From Chrysogorgia sp. JL179-B06 (lineage: Eukaryota > Cnidaria > Anthozoa > Scleralcyonacea > Chrysogorgiidae), in contig JAYKKM010000143.1 of the NCBI GenBank assembly GCA_035772405.1, forward strand, positions 3,335,748 to 3,399,747: DNA of 64,000 nt, in the 5' to 3' direction. The translations under genes were made by a program, and so were the position numbers. The first letter of the stretch is position 1; each line of letters begins with the position of its first letter. This document shows, piece by piece, positions 41,361 through 53,883 of the stretch. A model generated the notes under the pieces. It saw only the letters and a program-made list of their open reading frames with translations. It searched no databases and had not been told where the DNA came from.

Positions 41361-41619
41361 TTGTTTTCTAGTTGGAGATAATAGAAATGTTTTAACAAAT
41401 ATATCTGGCAAAATTAGTAAAACATACTACATTAAGAAAATCAAAATTATTAATACTTCTAGTGCATTGTCAACTGCTCATAAAATTCGGAAATAAGAAA
41501 AAACAAGTAATCAAATGTCCACATAAAAAAGTGGGAGATACTATGTCCATTAGGCGCATATTGTACAAATTGAACTATTCCACCTGAGGCAAGTAAAATT
41601 AATTTTAATATAAAAAACG

Positions 41620-41690
41620 TGGACGATGCGGGCATCGAACCCGCTACCTCGCGCATGCAAAGCGCGCTGTACCATCTGAGCTAATCCCGC
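41620..41690 (-). pseudogene. tRNA-Ala(TGC)-like, 2-nt deletion
   Basis: CG lost from the anticodon-stem 5' side. The acceptor 3' strand is also changed (plus strand TGGACGAT). Confidence 0.65.
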
Positions 41691-41947
41691 TTGTTTCTAG
41701 TTAGAGATAATACAAATGTTTTAAGAAATATATCTCGCAAATTGGTAATACATACTACATTAAGAAAATCAAAATTATTAATACTTCTAGTGCATCGTCA
41801 ACTGCTCATAAAATTCGGAAATAAGAAAAAACAAGTAATCAAATGTCCACATAAAAAAGTGGGAGATTCTAAGTCCACTAAGCACACATTGTACAAATTG
41901 AACTATTCCACCTGAGGCAAGTAAAATTAATTTTAATATGAAAAACG

Positions 41948-42020
41948 TGGAGGATTTGGGCATCGAACCCGCTACCTCGCGCATGCAAAGCGCTCGCTGT
42001 ACCATCTGAGGTAATCCCCC
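41948..42020 (-). pseudogene. tRNA-Ala(TGC)-like
   Basis: Duplicate of 37174. Confidence 0.65.
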
Positions 42021-42264
42021 TTGTTTCTAGTGAGAGAAAATAGAAATGTTTTAACAAATATATCTGGCAAATTGGTAATACATACTACATTAAGAAAATC
42101 AAAATTATTAATACTTCTAATGCATCGTCAACTGCTCATAAATATCGATAAGAAAAGACAAGTGAAAGAGATATCTACACCAAAAAAGAGGAGGATGCTA
42201 AGTCCATTAATAATTTGAACTATTCCACCTGAGGTAAGTAAAATTAATGATAACATAGAAAACG

Positions 42265-42337
42265 TGGAGGATACGGCCATCGATCCCGCTACCTCGCGCA
42301 TACTAAGCGCGCGCTCTACCATCTGAGCTAATCCCCC
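42265..42337 (-). tRNA. tRNA-Ala body with AGT (Thr) anticodon
   Basis: Duplicate of 37490, preserved without change. Confidence 0.7.
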
Positions 42338-42595
42338 TTGTTTTCTAGTTGGAGATAATATAAATGTTTGAACAAATATATCTGGCAAATTAGTAATACA
42401 TACTACATTAAGAAAATCAAAATTATTAATACTTCTAGTGCATCGTCAACTGCTCATAAAATTCGGAAATAAGAAAAAACAAGTAATCAAATGTCCACAT
42501 AAAAAAGTGGGAGATTCTAAGTCCATTAAGCGCATCTTGTACAAATTGAACTATTCCACCTGAGGCAAGTAAAATTAATTTTAATATGAAAAACG

Positions 42596-42620
42596 TGGAG
42601 GATGCGGGCATCGATCCCGC

Positions 42621-42652
<32 letters not shown>

Positions 42653-42668
42653 TCTGAGCTAATCCCCC
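42596..42668 (-). tRNA. tRNA-Ala(TGC), consensus copy
   Basis: Duplicate of 37821. Confidence 0.95.
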
Positions 42669-42912
42669 TTGTTTCTAGTTAGAGATAATAGAAATGTTTT
42701 AACAAATATATCTGGCAAATTGGTAATACATACTACATTAAGAAAATCAAAATTATTAATACTTCTAATGCATCGTCAACTGCTCATATATATCGATAAG
42801 AAAAGACAAGTAAAAGAGATATCTACACCAAAAAAGAGGAGGATGCGAAGTCCATTAATAATTTGATCTATTCCACCTGAGGTAAGTAAAATTAATGATA
42901 ACATAGAAAACG

Positions 42913-42985
42913 TGGAGGATGCGGGCATCGATCCCGCTACCTCGCGCATGCGAAGCGCGCACCCTACCATCTGAGCTAACCCCCC
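42913..42985 (-). tRNA. tRNA-Ala(CGC), D-stem changes
   Basis: Duplicate of 38138. Confidence 0.65.
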
Positions 42986-43438
42986 ATGGGCACAATCGAA
43001 TAATAATATAAATATTTTAACAAAAATCTTTGGAGAATTTGAGCTAATCTCGCCTAGTCTGTAATAGATATGTTTTAAACTAAAATATTTGGCAAATAAG
43101 TTACAACTAACTACAATAAGAAAATAAAAATATTAATATTAATATTAATATTAATATTAATATCATCTGAGATAATACCCCTTCTTTCTTATTAGAGATA
43201 ATATAAATGTTTGAACAAAAATATTTGGCTAATTAGTAATACATACTACATTAAGAAAATCAAAATTATTAATACTTCTAGTGCATCGTCAACTGCTCAT
43301 AAAATTCGGAAATAAGAAAAAACAAGTAATCAAATGTCCACATAAAAAAGTGGGAGATTCTAAGTCCATTAAGCGGATCTTGTACAAATTGAACTATTCC
43401 ACCTGAGGCAAGTACAATTAATTTTATATGAAAAAACG

Positions 43439-43463
43439 TGGAGGATGCGGGCATCGATCCCGC

Positions 43464-43495
<32 letters not shown>

Positions 43496-43511
43496 TCTGA
43501 GCTAATCCCCC
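43439..43511 (-). tRNA. tRNA-Ala(TGC), consensus copy
   Basis: Matches consensus. The duplicate at 38662 carries A10, so that change arose after the duplication or was converted here. Confidence 0.95.
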
Positions 43512-43755
43512 TTGTTTCTAGTTAGAGATAATAGAAATGTTTTAACAAATATATCTGGCAAATTGGTAATACATACTACATTAAGAAATCAAAATTATTA
43601 ATACTTCTAATGCATCGTCAACTGCTCATAAATATCGATAAGAAAAAGACAAGTAAAAGAGATATCTACACCAAAAAAGAGGAGGATGCGAAGTCCATTA
43701 ATAATTTGAACTATTCCACCTGAGGTAAGTAAAATTAATGATAACATAGACAAGG

Positions 43756-43827
43756 TGGAGGATGCGGGCATCGATAGCGCTACCTGGCGCATGCTAAGCG
43801 CGCGCCTACCATCTGAGCTAATCCCCC
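43756..43827 (-). pseudogene. tRNA-Ala(AGC)-like, 1-nt deletion
   Basis: Duplicate of 38978. Confidence 0.65.
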
Positions 43828-44085
43828 TTGTTTTCTAGTTGGAGATAATAGAAATGTTTTAACAAATATATCTGGCAAATTAGTAAAACATACTACATTA
43901 AGAAAATCAAAATTATTAATACTTCTAGTGCATCGTCAACTGCTCATAAAATTCGGAAATAAGAAAAAACAAGTAATCAAATGTCCACATGAAAAAGTGG
44001 GAGATTCTTAATCATTAAGCGCGTATTGTACAAATTGAACTATTCAAACCTGAGGCAAGTAAAATTAATTTTAATATGAAAAACG

Positions 44086-44128
44086 TGGAGGATGCGGGCA
44101 TCGATCCCGCTATCTGAGCTAATCCCCC
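44086..44128 (-). pseudogene. tRNA-Ala relic, anticodon arm deleted
   Basis: Duplicate of 34410, with the T rather than A before GGAGG. Confidence 0.85.
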
Positions 44129-44375
44129 TTGCTTCTAGTTAGAGATAATAGAAATTTTTTAACAAATATATCTGGTAAATTAGTAATACATACTACATTA
44201 AGAAAATCAAAATTATTAATACTTCTAATGCATCGTCAACTGCTAATAAATTTCGATAATAAGAAAAGACAAGTAAAAGACATATCTACATAAAAAAAGG
44301 GGAGGATGCTAAATCCATTAAGAATTTGAACTGTCCCACCTGAGGTAAGTAAAATTAATGATAACATAAAAAACG

Positions 44376-44448
44376 TGGAGGATGCGGGCATCGATCCCGC
44401 TACCTCGCGCATGCTAAGCGGGCGCTCTACCATCTGAGCTAAACCCCC
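44376..44448 (-). pseudogene. tRNA-Ala(AGC)-like
   Basis: Duplicate of 34700. Confidence 0.65.
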
Positions 44449-44896
44449 TTGGGCACAATCGAATAATAATAGAAATATTTAAAAACAAATATTTGGAGAA
44501 TTTGAGCTAATCTCGCTTGGTCTGTAATAGATATGTTTTAACTAAAATATTTGGCAAATAAGTTACAACTAACTACAATAAGAAAATGAAAAAATTAATA
44601 TTAATATTAATATTAATATCGTCTGAGCTAATACCCCTTGTTTTCTAATTAGAGACAATAGAAATATTTTAACAAAAATATTTGGCAAATTAGTAATACA
44701 TACTACATTAAGAAAATAAAAATTATTAATACTTCTAGTGCATGGTCCAACTGCTCATAAATTTCGGAAATAAGAAAAAACAAGTAATCAAATGTCCACA
44801 TCAAAAAGTGGGAGATTCTAAGTCCATTAAGCGCATATTGTACAAATTGAACTATTCCACCTGAGGTAAGTAAAATTAATGATAACATAGACAAGG

Positions 44897-44968
44897 TGGA
44901 GGATGCGGGCATCGATACCGCTACCTCGCGCATGCTAAGCGCGCGCCTACCATCTGAGCTAATCCCCC
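44897..44968 (-). pseudogene. tRNA-Ala(AGC)-like, 1-nt deletion
   Basis: Duplicate of 35220. Confidence 0.65.
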
Positions 44969-45226
44969 TTGTTTTCTAGTTGGAGATAATAGAAATGTTT
45001 TAACAAATATATCTGGCAAATTAGTAAAACATACTACATTAAGAAAATCAAAATTATTAATACTTCTAGTGCATCGTCAACTGCTCATAAAATTCGGAAA
45101 TAAGAAAAAACAAGTAATCAAATGTCCACATAAAAAAGTGGGAGATTCTAAGTCCATTAAGCGCATCTTGTACAAATTGAACTATTCCACCTGAGGCAAG
45201 TAAAATTAATTTTAATATGAAAAACG

Positions 45227-45301
45227 TGGAGGATGCGGGCATCGATCCCGCTACCTCGCGCATTGCAAAGCGCGCGCTCTAACCATCTGAGCTAATCCCC
45301 C
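45227..45301 (-). pseudogene. tRNA-Ala(TGC)-like with two 1-nt insertions
   Basis: Extra T in CATTGCAAAG and extra A in TCTAACC relative to the consensus duplicate. These may be base-calling errors. Confidence 0.6.
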
Positions 45302-45546
45302 TTGTTTCTAGTTAGAGATAATAGAAATGTTTTTAACAAATATATCTGGCAAATTGGTAATACATACTACATTAAGAAAATCAAAATTATTAATACTTCT
45401 AATGCATCGTCAACTGCTCATATATATCGATAAGAAAAGACAAGTAAAAGAGATATCTACACCAAAAAAGAGGAGGATGCGAAGTCCATTAATAATTTGA
45501 TCTATTCCACCTGAGGTAAGTAAAATTAATGATAACATAGAAAACG

Positions 45547-45620
45547 TGGAGGATGCGGGCATCGATCCCGCTACCTCGCGCATGCGAAGCGCGCACCCTA
45601 ACCATCTGAGCTAACCCCCC
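45547..45620 (-). pseudogene. tRNA-Ala(CGC)-like with 1-nt insertion
   Basis: Copy of 38138 with an extra A in CCCTAACC. Possibly a sequencing error. Confidence 0.6.
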
Positions 45621-46072
45621 ATGGGCACAATCGAATAATAATATAAATATTTTAACAAAAATCTTTGGAGAATTTGAGCTAATCTCGCCTAGTCTGTAAT
45701 AGATATGTTTTAACTAAAATATTTGGCAAATAAGTTACAACTAACTACAATAAGAAAATAAAAATATTAATATTAATATTAATATTAATATTAATATCAT
45801 CTGAACTAATCCCCCTTGTTTCTAGTTAGAGGTAATAGAAATGTTTTAACAAAAATATTTGGCAAATTAGTAATACATACTACATTAAGAAAATCAAAAT
45901 TATTAATACTTCTAGTGCATCGTCAACTGCTCATAAATTACGGAAATAAGAAAAAACAAGTAATCAAATGGCCACATGAAAAAGTGGGAGATTCTAAGTT
46001 ATTAAGCGCGTATTGTACAAATTGAACTATTCAAACCTGAGGCAAGTAAAATTAATTTTAATATGAAAAACG

Positions 46073-46097
46073 TGGAGGATGCGGGCATCGATCCCGC

Positions 46098-46129
<32 letters not shown>

Positions 46130-46145
46130 TCTGAGCTAATCCCCC
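46073..46145 (-). tRNA. tRNA-Ala(TGC), consensus copy
   Basis: No difference from 3102. Confidence 0.95.
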
Positions 46146-46398
46146 TCGTTTCTAGTTAGAGATAATAGAAACGTTTTAACAAATATATCTGGCAAATTAG
46201 TAATACATACTACATTAAGAAAATCAAAATTATTAATACTTCTAATGCATCGTCAACTGCTCATAAATTTCGATAAGAAAAGACAAGTAAAAGAGATATC
46301 TACACCAAAAAAGAGGAGGATGATAAGTCCATTAAGAATTTGAACAATTTGAACTATTCCACCTGAGGTAAGTAAAATTAATGATAACATTAAAAATG

Positions 46399-46471
46399 TG
46401 GAGTTTGCGGGCATCGATCCCGCAACCTCGAACACGCTAAGCGCGCGCACTACCATCTGAGCTAATCCCCC
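46399..46471 (-). pseudogene. tRNA-Ala(AGC)-like, multiply damaged
   Basis: Allele of 3428 with additional acceptor (plus strand GGAGTTTGC), T-stem and D-stem changes. Confidence 0.65.
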
Positions 46472-46709
46472 TGCTTTCTAGTTAGAGATAATAGCAATGT
46501 TTTAACAAAAATATTTGGAAAATTAAGAAATTCAAAATTATTAATAGATCTAGTGCATCGTCAACTGCTCATAAATTTCGATAATTGCAAAAAGAAGTAA
46601 TCAAATGTCCACATGAAAAAGTGGGAGATTCTAAGTCCATTAAGCGCATACTGTACAATATGAACTATTCCACCTGAGGCAAGTAAAATTAATTTTAATA
46701 TGAAAAACG

Positions 46710-46782
46710 TGGAGGATGCGGGTATCGAACCCGCTACCTCGCGCATGCAAAGCGCGCGCTGTACCATCTGAGCTAATCCCGC
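46710..46782 (-). tRNA. tRNA-Ala(TGC), canonical B box variant
   Basis: TTCGATA T loop. C2-C71 and C22 mismatches. Confidence 0.65.
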
Positions 46783-47039
46783 TTGTTTCTAGTTAGAGAT
46801 AATAGAAATGTTTTAAGAAATATATCTCGCAAATTGGTAATACATACTACATTAAGAAAATCGAAATTATCAATACTTCTAATGCATCGTCAACTGGTCA
46901 TAAAATTCATAAATAAGAAAAAACAAGTAATCAAATGTCCACATAAAAAAGTGGGAGATTCTAAGTCCATTAAGCGTATATTGTACAAATTGAACTATTC
47001 CACCTGAGGCAAGTAAAATTAATTTTAATATGAAAAATG

Positions 47040-47111
47040 TGGAGGATGTGGGCATCGAACCCGCTACCTCGCGCATGCTAAGCGCGCGCCTACCATCTGA
47101 GCTAATCCCCC
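47040..47111 (-). pseudogene. tRNA-Ala(AGC)-like hybrid
   Basis: 3' half is of the TTCGATG class normally found with TGC, while the 5' half carries the 1-nt deletion of the AGC class, pointing to recombination inside the gene. Confidence 0.65.
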
Positions 47112-47369
47112 TTGTTTTCTAGTTGGAGATAATAGAAATGTTTTAACAAATATATCTGGCAAATTAGTAAAACATACCACATTAAGAAAATCAAAATTAT
47201 TAATACTTCTAGTGCATCGTCAACTGCTCATAAAATTCGGAAATAAGAAAAAACAAGTAATCAAATGTCCACATAAAAAAGTGGGAGATACTATGTCCAT
47301 TAGGTGCATATTGTACAAATTGAACTATTCCACCTGAGGCAAGTAAAATTAATTTTAATATGAAAAACG

Positions 47370-47442
47370 TGGAGGATGCGGGCATCGATCCCGCTACCTC
47401 GCGCATGCAAAGCGCGTGCTCTACCATCTGAGCTAATCCCCC
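47370..47442 (-). tRNA. tRNA-Ala(TGC), A26
   Basis: Only base 26 differs from consensus, with no pairing lost. Confidence 0.88.
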
Positions 47443-47688
47443 TCGTTTCTAGTTAGAGATAATAGAAACGTTTTAACAAATATATCTGGCAAATTAGTAA
47501 TACATACTACATTAAGAAAATCAAAATTATTAATACTTCTAATGCATCGTCAACTGCTCATAAATTTCGATAAGAAAAGACAAGTAAAAGAGATATCTAC
47601 ACCAAAAAAGAAGAGGATACTATGTCCATTAATAATTTGAACTATTCCACCTGAGGTAAGTAAAATTAATGATAACATATAGAAAACG

Positions 47689-47761
47689 TGGAGGATGCGG
47701 GCATGGATAAAGCTACCTCGCGCATGCTAAGCGCGCACTCTACCATCTGAGCTAATCCCCC
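47689..47761 (-). pseudogene. tRNA-Ala(AGC)-like, T arm damaged
   Basis: T arm reads AGCTTTATCCATGCC. The downstream spacer has an extra AT. Confidence 0.65.
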
Positions 47762-47763
47762 TT

Positions 47764-47993
47764 AAATAAATAAATCTTTTATTGATCCATCTTTGGTTAA
47801 AAATACAATGGATTTACAATTTGATAAGGTTATAAAGTTTTCGAATAGATAATTTGAAAGAATGTTATTAAAAAAACAAAAACAAAAAAAAACTAACTAA
47901 GAAGACGGAAGTAATGGTTATAAAAGTTCACAAGCACAAGCAAGAAAGGAACGTTTATGTCTTTCGGTTCCCGAAAATATAGAAATGTTTTAG
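47764..47993 (-). mobile_element. LINE 3' fragment with (TTTA)n tail
   Basis: Starts AAATAAATAAATC on the plus strand, the reverse of a (TTTA)n tail preceded by GATCAATAAAAG. About 230 bp, non-coding, dropped into the array at CCCCCTT. The family cannot be fixed. Confidence 0.6.
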
Positions 47994-48249
47994 TTTTTCT
48001 AGTAGGAGATAATAGAAATGTTTTAACAAATATATCTGGCAAATTAGTTATACATACTACATTAAGAAATTCAAAATTATTAATACTTCTAGTGCATCGT
48101 CAACTGCTCATAAAATTCGGAAATAAGAAAAAACAAGTAATCAAATGTCCACATAAAAAAGTGGGAGATTTTATGTCCATTAGGCACATATTGTACAAAT
48201 TGAACTATTCCACCTGAGGCAAGTAAAATTAATTTTAATATGAAAAACG

Positions 48250-48322
48250 TGGAGGATGCGGGCATCGATCCCGCTACCTCGCACATGCAAAGCGCGCGCT
48301 CTACCATCTGAGCTAATCCCCC
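48250..48322 (-). tRNA. tRNA-Ala(TGC), G30-U40 wobble
   Basis: One change in the anticodon stem gives a wobble pair. Otherwise consensus. Confidence 0.88.
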
Positions 48323-48786
48323 TTGGGCACAATCGAGAAATAATAGAAATATTTTAACAAAAATATTTGGAGAATTTGAGCTAATCTCGCCTAGTCTGTA
48401 ATAGATATGTTTTAACTAAAATATTTGGCAAATAAGTTACAACTAACTACAATAAGAAAATGAAAATATTAATATTAATATTAATATTAATATTAATATT
48501 AATATTAATATCATCTGAACTAATCCCCCTTGTTTCTAGTTAGAGATAATAGAAATGTTTTAACAAATATATCTGGCAAATTAGTAATACATACTACATT
48601 AAGAAAATCAAAATTATTAGTACATCTAGTGCATCGTCAACTGCTCATAAATTACGGAAATAAGAAAAAACAAGTAATCAAATGGCCACATGAAAAAGTG
48701 GGAGATTCTAAGTTATTAAGCGCGTATTGTACAAATTGAACTATTCAAACCTGAGGCAAGTAAAATTAATTTTAATATGAAAAACG

Positions 48787-48859
48787 TGGAGGATGCGGGC
48801 ATCGATCCCGCTACCTCGCACATGCAAAGCGCGCGCTCTACCATCTGAGCTAATCCCCC
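48787..48859 (-). tRNA. tRNA-Ala(TGC), G30-U40 wobble
   Basis: Same allele as 48250. Confidence 0.88.
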
Positions 48860-49112
48860 TCGTTTCTAGTTAGAGATAATAGAAACGTTTTAACAAATAT
48901 ATCTGGCAAATTAGTAATACATACTACATTAAGAAAATCAAAATTATTAATACTTCTAATGCATCGTCAACTGCTCATAAATTTCGATAAGAAAAGACAA
49001 GTAAAAGAGATATCTACACCAAAAAAGAGGAGGATGATAAGTCCATTAAGAATTTGAACAATTTGAACTATTCCACCTGAGGTAAGTAAAATTAATGATA
49101 ACATTAAAAATG

Positions 49113-49185
49113 TGGAAGATGCGGGCAACGATCCCGCTACCTCGAACACGCTAAGCGCGCGCTCTACCATCTGAGCTAATCCCCC
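49113..49185 (-). pseudogene. tRNA-Ala(AGC)-like, damaged
   Basis: Allele of 3428 with T-loop and acceptor changes (plus strand GGAAGAT, GGCAACG). Confidence 0.65.
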
Positions 49186-49425
49186 TTGCTTTCTAGTTAG
49201 AGATAATAGCAATGTTTTAACAAAAATATTTGGAAAATTAAGAAAATCAAAATTATAAATACATCTAGTGCATCGTCAACTGCTCATAAATTTCGATAAT
49301 TGCAAAAAAGAAGTAATCAAATGTCCACATGAAAAAGTGGGAGATTCTAAGTCCATTAAGCGCATACTGTACAATATGAACTAATCCACCCGAGGTAACT
49401 AAAACTAATGTGAATATGAAAAAGG

Positions 49426-49451
49426 TGGAGGATGCGGGCATCGATCTCGCG

Positions 49452-49482
<31 letters not shown>

Positions 49483-49498
49483 TCTGAGCTAACCCCCC
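49426..49498 (-). tRNA. tRNA-Ala(CGC), T-stem mismatch
   Basis: Identical to 3741. Confidence 0.65.
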
Positions 49499-49959
49499 AT
49501 GGGCACAATTGAATAATAATAGAAATATTTTAACAAAAATATTTGGAGAATTTGAGCTAATCTCGCCTAGTCTGTAATAGATATGTTTTAACTAAAATAT
49601 TTGGCAAATAAGTTACAATTAACTACAATAAGAAAATAAAAATATTAATATTGATATTAATATTAATATTAATATTAATATCATCTGAGATAATACGCCT
49701 TGTTTTCTTCTTAGAGATAATATAAATGTTTGAACAAAAATATTTGGCAAATTAGTAATACATACTACATTAAGAAAATCAAAATTATTAATACTTCTAA
49801 TGCATCGTCAACTGCTCATAAATTTCCGAAATAAGAAAAAAAAGTAATGATCAAATGTCCACATGAAAAAGTGGGAGATTCTTAATCATTAAGCGCGTAT
49901 TGTACAAATTGAACTATTCAAACCTGAGGCAAGTAAAATTAATTTTAATATGAAAAACG

Positions 49960-49984
49960 TGGAGGATGCGGGCATCGATCCCGC

Positions 49985-50016
<32 letters not shown>

Positions 50017-50032
50017 TCTGAGCTAATCCCCC
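49960..50032 (-). tRNA. tRNA-Ala(TGC), consensus copy
   Basis: No difference from 3102. Confidence 0.95.
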
Positions 50033-50475
50033 TTGTTTCTAGTTAGAGATAATAGAAATTTTTTAACAAATATATCTGGTAAATTAGTAATACATACTAC
50101 ATTAAGAAAATCAAAATTATTAATACTTCTAATGCATCGTCAACTGCTCATAAATTTCGATAATAAGAAAAGACAAGTAAAAGAGATATCTACATCAAAA
50201 AAGAGGAGAATGCTAAATCCATTAAGAATTTGAACTGTCCCACCTGAGGTAAGTAAAATTAATGTAGTAGTAGTAGTATAACTTTATTTATACACGCTGA
50301 CCCCGTCAACCGCAGCTGATTTCCACGGGGGGCTTGTACCAGAAAATAATTTTACATGTAGAATATGATAAGCTATTTACAAAATATATAAGTTTTAAGA
50401 GATATGGAGTATTTAAATAGTAAGAAATTAATGAAAGTTTTAGACTATTTACAGGTAAATTGTTTACAATAGTTT

Positions 50476-51550
50476 TTACGCACTGATGTGAGCAGCGATT
50501 TTATTTCGAAAGGAAGAAAGTGACTTGCTTTCCCTAATTTCTTTTGGAATAGAATTCCAAAGGTGTGCTCCGTCGTACATAAAACTATTTTTCATGTTAT
50601 TTGTACGTGGTTTTGGTAAACAAAGACCACTTGAAATGTCCCGAAGGTGATAATTAGTTTTCTCACTCTTATACGAAAATAGATTTGTGAGTGATTTGGG
50701 ACCCATTTTGTTTAATAACTTATACATCATTTTTGCTTTAGCTTTTTTTCCTTTCTGTTTGGAGTGGCTCCCATCCCAAAGCACGCAAAGCAATCGTATG
50801 ATCTACGTCATTGCTTATATTCAGAATAATTCTAGCTGCTCTATTTTGTAGTTTTTGGAGTCGTTTTGATTGAGTTTCGCCAAATACATCCCATACTTCA
50901 CAGCAGTAGTCAAAGTACGGACGAACAATAGCGTTATATATCAAAATAAGTGTATCTTGGTCAACAAATGGTTTGATCCGACGAATAGCAGAGATTCCTG
51001 CTGTTACTTTTTTGCAAATATTTTCAGTATTACTTTTCCAAGATAAATGCTGGTCAATTGTTACTCCGAGAGTTTTGCATTCATGAACTTGTTTAATTTG
51101 TTTATTTTCAATGAAAACATTCGGATGAGAATTATAAATATTTTTTATCATATGTTTTGAGCCAATTAACATAAACTCTGTCTTAGCTACATTGAGGCTA
51201 AGCTTATTGGCTATTAACCATTTTCTAAGGTTCTCTAAATCAGAATTTACTGCAGCCTCTAGGTCAGTCATAGAATTTGCTGAAGCAGTCAGATTTGTGT
51301 CATCTGCAGCAAACAACCGCGGTTTGGTTTTGTTTAGACAATGAGGCAAATCATTGATGTACAACAAAAAGAATAATGGCCCTAAGATAGAGCCTTGTGG
51401 TACACCACATTTGATCAAGCGTTCAGATGAAAAGGAGTTTTTTATTTGGCACTTCTGGTTTCGGTTTGTGAGATAAGATTTGAGCAAAGTTAGAGCTTGT
51501 CCTTTTATTCCATAGAGCTCTAATTTGCTCAACAGAATTTGATGATCAAC
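50476..51550 (-). pseudogene. CR1/L2 LINE ORF2, RT second half and C-terminus (frameshifted)
   Basis: Starts after AFDT, at VDHQILLSKLELYG. RT motifs KCGVPQGSILGPLFF and LFAADDTNL show an extra Ala codon inside the catalytic box. A frameshift near 50760 separates the last 105 codons (DGAHLWNSIPKEIRES). Confidence 0.85.
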
Positions 51551-51951
51551 AGTATTTATTTATTTATTTATTTATTTATTAGAATTTATAATACATATCA
51601 ATTACAGTATTATAACTAAAAATTGAATGTATTAGGGTTAACCAAAAACAGAATTCAAGATTCCCTCAGGATTGGTCACCCTTTACAAATACAAATAACA
51701 TATAACATTAATATGAAATCAAAGAGTAAGACATAACGAAATTATACGAAAACAGCAAAAACTATGGATTAAAAGCAACAGGAAAAAGTTTGAAATAATG
51801 CTGAGAAAGTAGCCTCTTAAAAAACGACAAGGTGTTAATGCCACGTATAGAGTATGGGAGAGAGTTCCAGAGCCTAGTGACACGAACGAAATAAGAACAC
51901 TTAAAGACATCTGTACGGGCATAAGGTACTATAAGAGTCAAGTCATCAATA

Positions 51952-53883
51952 TTACGCAGGACAACGACCCGTACTTCTCCAAGAAATTAAACCACGTGGC
52001 ATGTCTACTAAGCCATGAATCATTTTAAAAAGGAAGACAAGATCTGTGATTTCCCTACGCATGTACAGAGGAAGAAGCTGAAGTTGTTCAAGCCTGTTCT
52101 TGTAATCTACTTCACGACCTAAAATAAGCCGAGAGGCGCGGCGCTGCACCTGCTCAATTTTGTTCATGTTACGTTTCTTGTATGGAGACCATACTGGACT
52201 AGCATATTCAAGTGTTGACCTCACCCAGGTGAAATATAGTAAACGCTTAACGGTGTGATCATCAATGTCTCTCGAAGTCCGATACAATAGACCAAGCATC
52301 CTTTGGGCCTTAGCAACTACATGATCAGTATGGGTGTTCCAGTTGAGAGTAGTAGTAAGCCATACTCCAAGATCTTTCTCACTCTGAACAACAGACAGCT
52401 GTTTAGAACCCAAATAGTACTGACGATCATAAATTGTACGAGTTCTAACAACTCTCAGCACCTTACATTTATCGACATTAAACTCCATTCCCCAGGTGAT
52501 AGACCAATTGTACAGAGCATTAAGATCTTCCTGGAGTTTATCTTGGTCAGTATTGCTGAAAATAACTTGAAAACACTTCGAGTCATCAGCGAATAAGGGT
52601 AAGTGCGATCCCTGAGTGATTGCATCAGCCATATCGTTGATGTATATAAGGAACAGAAGCGGTCCGAGGACCGAACCTTGAGGAACACCTGATGTTACAG
52701 GCAGCCATTCAGAAGAAAATCCATCAAGAACAACACGGTGGCGCCTCTGAGAAAGGTAGCTACGGAACCAAGAAAGCAATGGGTCCCGAATACCCATAAC
52801 GTTGAGCTTATAAAGAAGTTTAGAATGGGGCACACGATCAAATGCCTTAGAGAAGTCAAGATATACTAGGTCAACTTGTTGTTTGTTATCCAATGCTTGA
52901 GCGAGTAAGTGAACAACTTGAGTAAGTTGTGTAACACTAGAACGTCCAGGGAAAAAGCCGTGTTGCCAATTAGTGAGATTGTGCGAAATAAAGCTAAACG
53001 TTTCACCAAAAACACCCCTTTCCAACAATTTGGACAGCTGATCCAACAGGGAAATACCTCTATAGTTGGCTACTACAGCTTTTCTACTTGCTTTATGTAT
53101 TGGCACTAAGTTGGCATCTTTCCACTGAGTCGGAAATTCACCCATACTAAGGGATTTATTGAATAATCTAGTCAAAGGAGTAGCGATAGTATCGGCACAC
53201 TCCTTTAAAAGCCTCGAAGGGATGCCACAGCTAGCCTTATGAATATCTAAAGACTGAAGTGCCTTGAGGACATCCTCACGCTGTAGTACTATATTTGAGA
53301 GACAAGGTGAAGTCAGATTATAATTAAGTGTAGGCAAAGAGGAGGTGTCAGCATGATCGTCTAAAGGACTAAAGACAGAATGAAAATAAGCATTAAATAA
53401 ATCGGCCTTAGATCGAGAATCAGTAGCAGTTACATCACCATAGGATACGACATTAGGAATTCTGCTAGACTTATTTATGGCTTTATAGTAAGACCAGAAA
53501 CGCTTGGGATTGGTTCTCAAGGACAGACCAAGATTACTAATGTAAAGTTTCTTCTTGTACTTAATTAATTTCTTGATCTCAGCACGCATGCGACGAAATC
53601 TAGACCACTGATAATCTGTATCACGAGATTTAGCCTTACGTCTTATAATATTCTTTTTCCTAAGTAGTGAGACGATTTCTTTGTCCACCCAAGGTGGCCG
53701 ATTAACACAATTAACGCGTTTCTTCATTGCGAATTGGTCTACAATTGAATAGAACGTTTTTTGCCATTTCTCCAAGCTATTGTTGATGTCATCATTGTCA
53801 AGTAAAACATCGTCCCCAAGTGATGCCACGAAACGCCTGCCGCATTCCATCAAAATTAGCATTTTTAAAATTGTAGGTGACAC
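51952..53883 (-). pseudogene. CR1 LINE ORF2, RT part
   Basis: RT motifs NYRGISLLDQLSKL, VDLVYLDFSKAFDRVPH, SGVPQGSVLGPLLF and LPLFADDSKCF, followed by NKIEQVQRRASRLILG. The frame ends early at 51952. The usual C-terminal VTRLWNSLPYSIRG is readable in another frame down to about 51770, so there is a frameshift near 51955. Confidence 0.88.

Larger units (their letters stand above)
40516..47763 (-). repeat. tRNA-Ala tandem array, block D (21 copies)
   Basis: 41690-43830 repeats 36917-39050 with an offset of about 4,775 bp, and 44086-44970 repeats 34410-35290. From about 43070 to 45620 there are many single-base insertions relative to the duplicate. (ATATTA)n tracts at about 43128-43163, 44591-44620 and 45765-45799. 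No protein gene seen. Confidence 0.9.
47994..50263 (-). repeat. tRNA-Ala tandem array, block E (5 copies)
   Basis: 49113, 49426 and 49960 repeat the order of 3428, 3741 and 4278 and of 33563, 33876 and 34410. (ATATTA)n tracts at about 48465-48511 and 49640-49682. No protein gene seen. Confidence 0.9.

Noticed and set aside
50264..50278. 33-bp similarity flanking the LINE composite as a true target duplication
   Set aside because: The two flanks differ at several bases and the same sequence occurs in every array unit, so a long target duplication cannot be told from neighbouring units.
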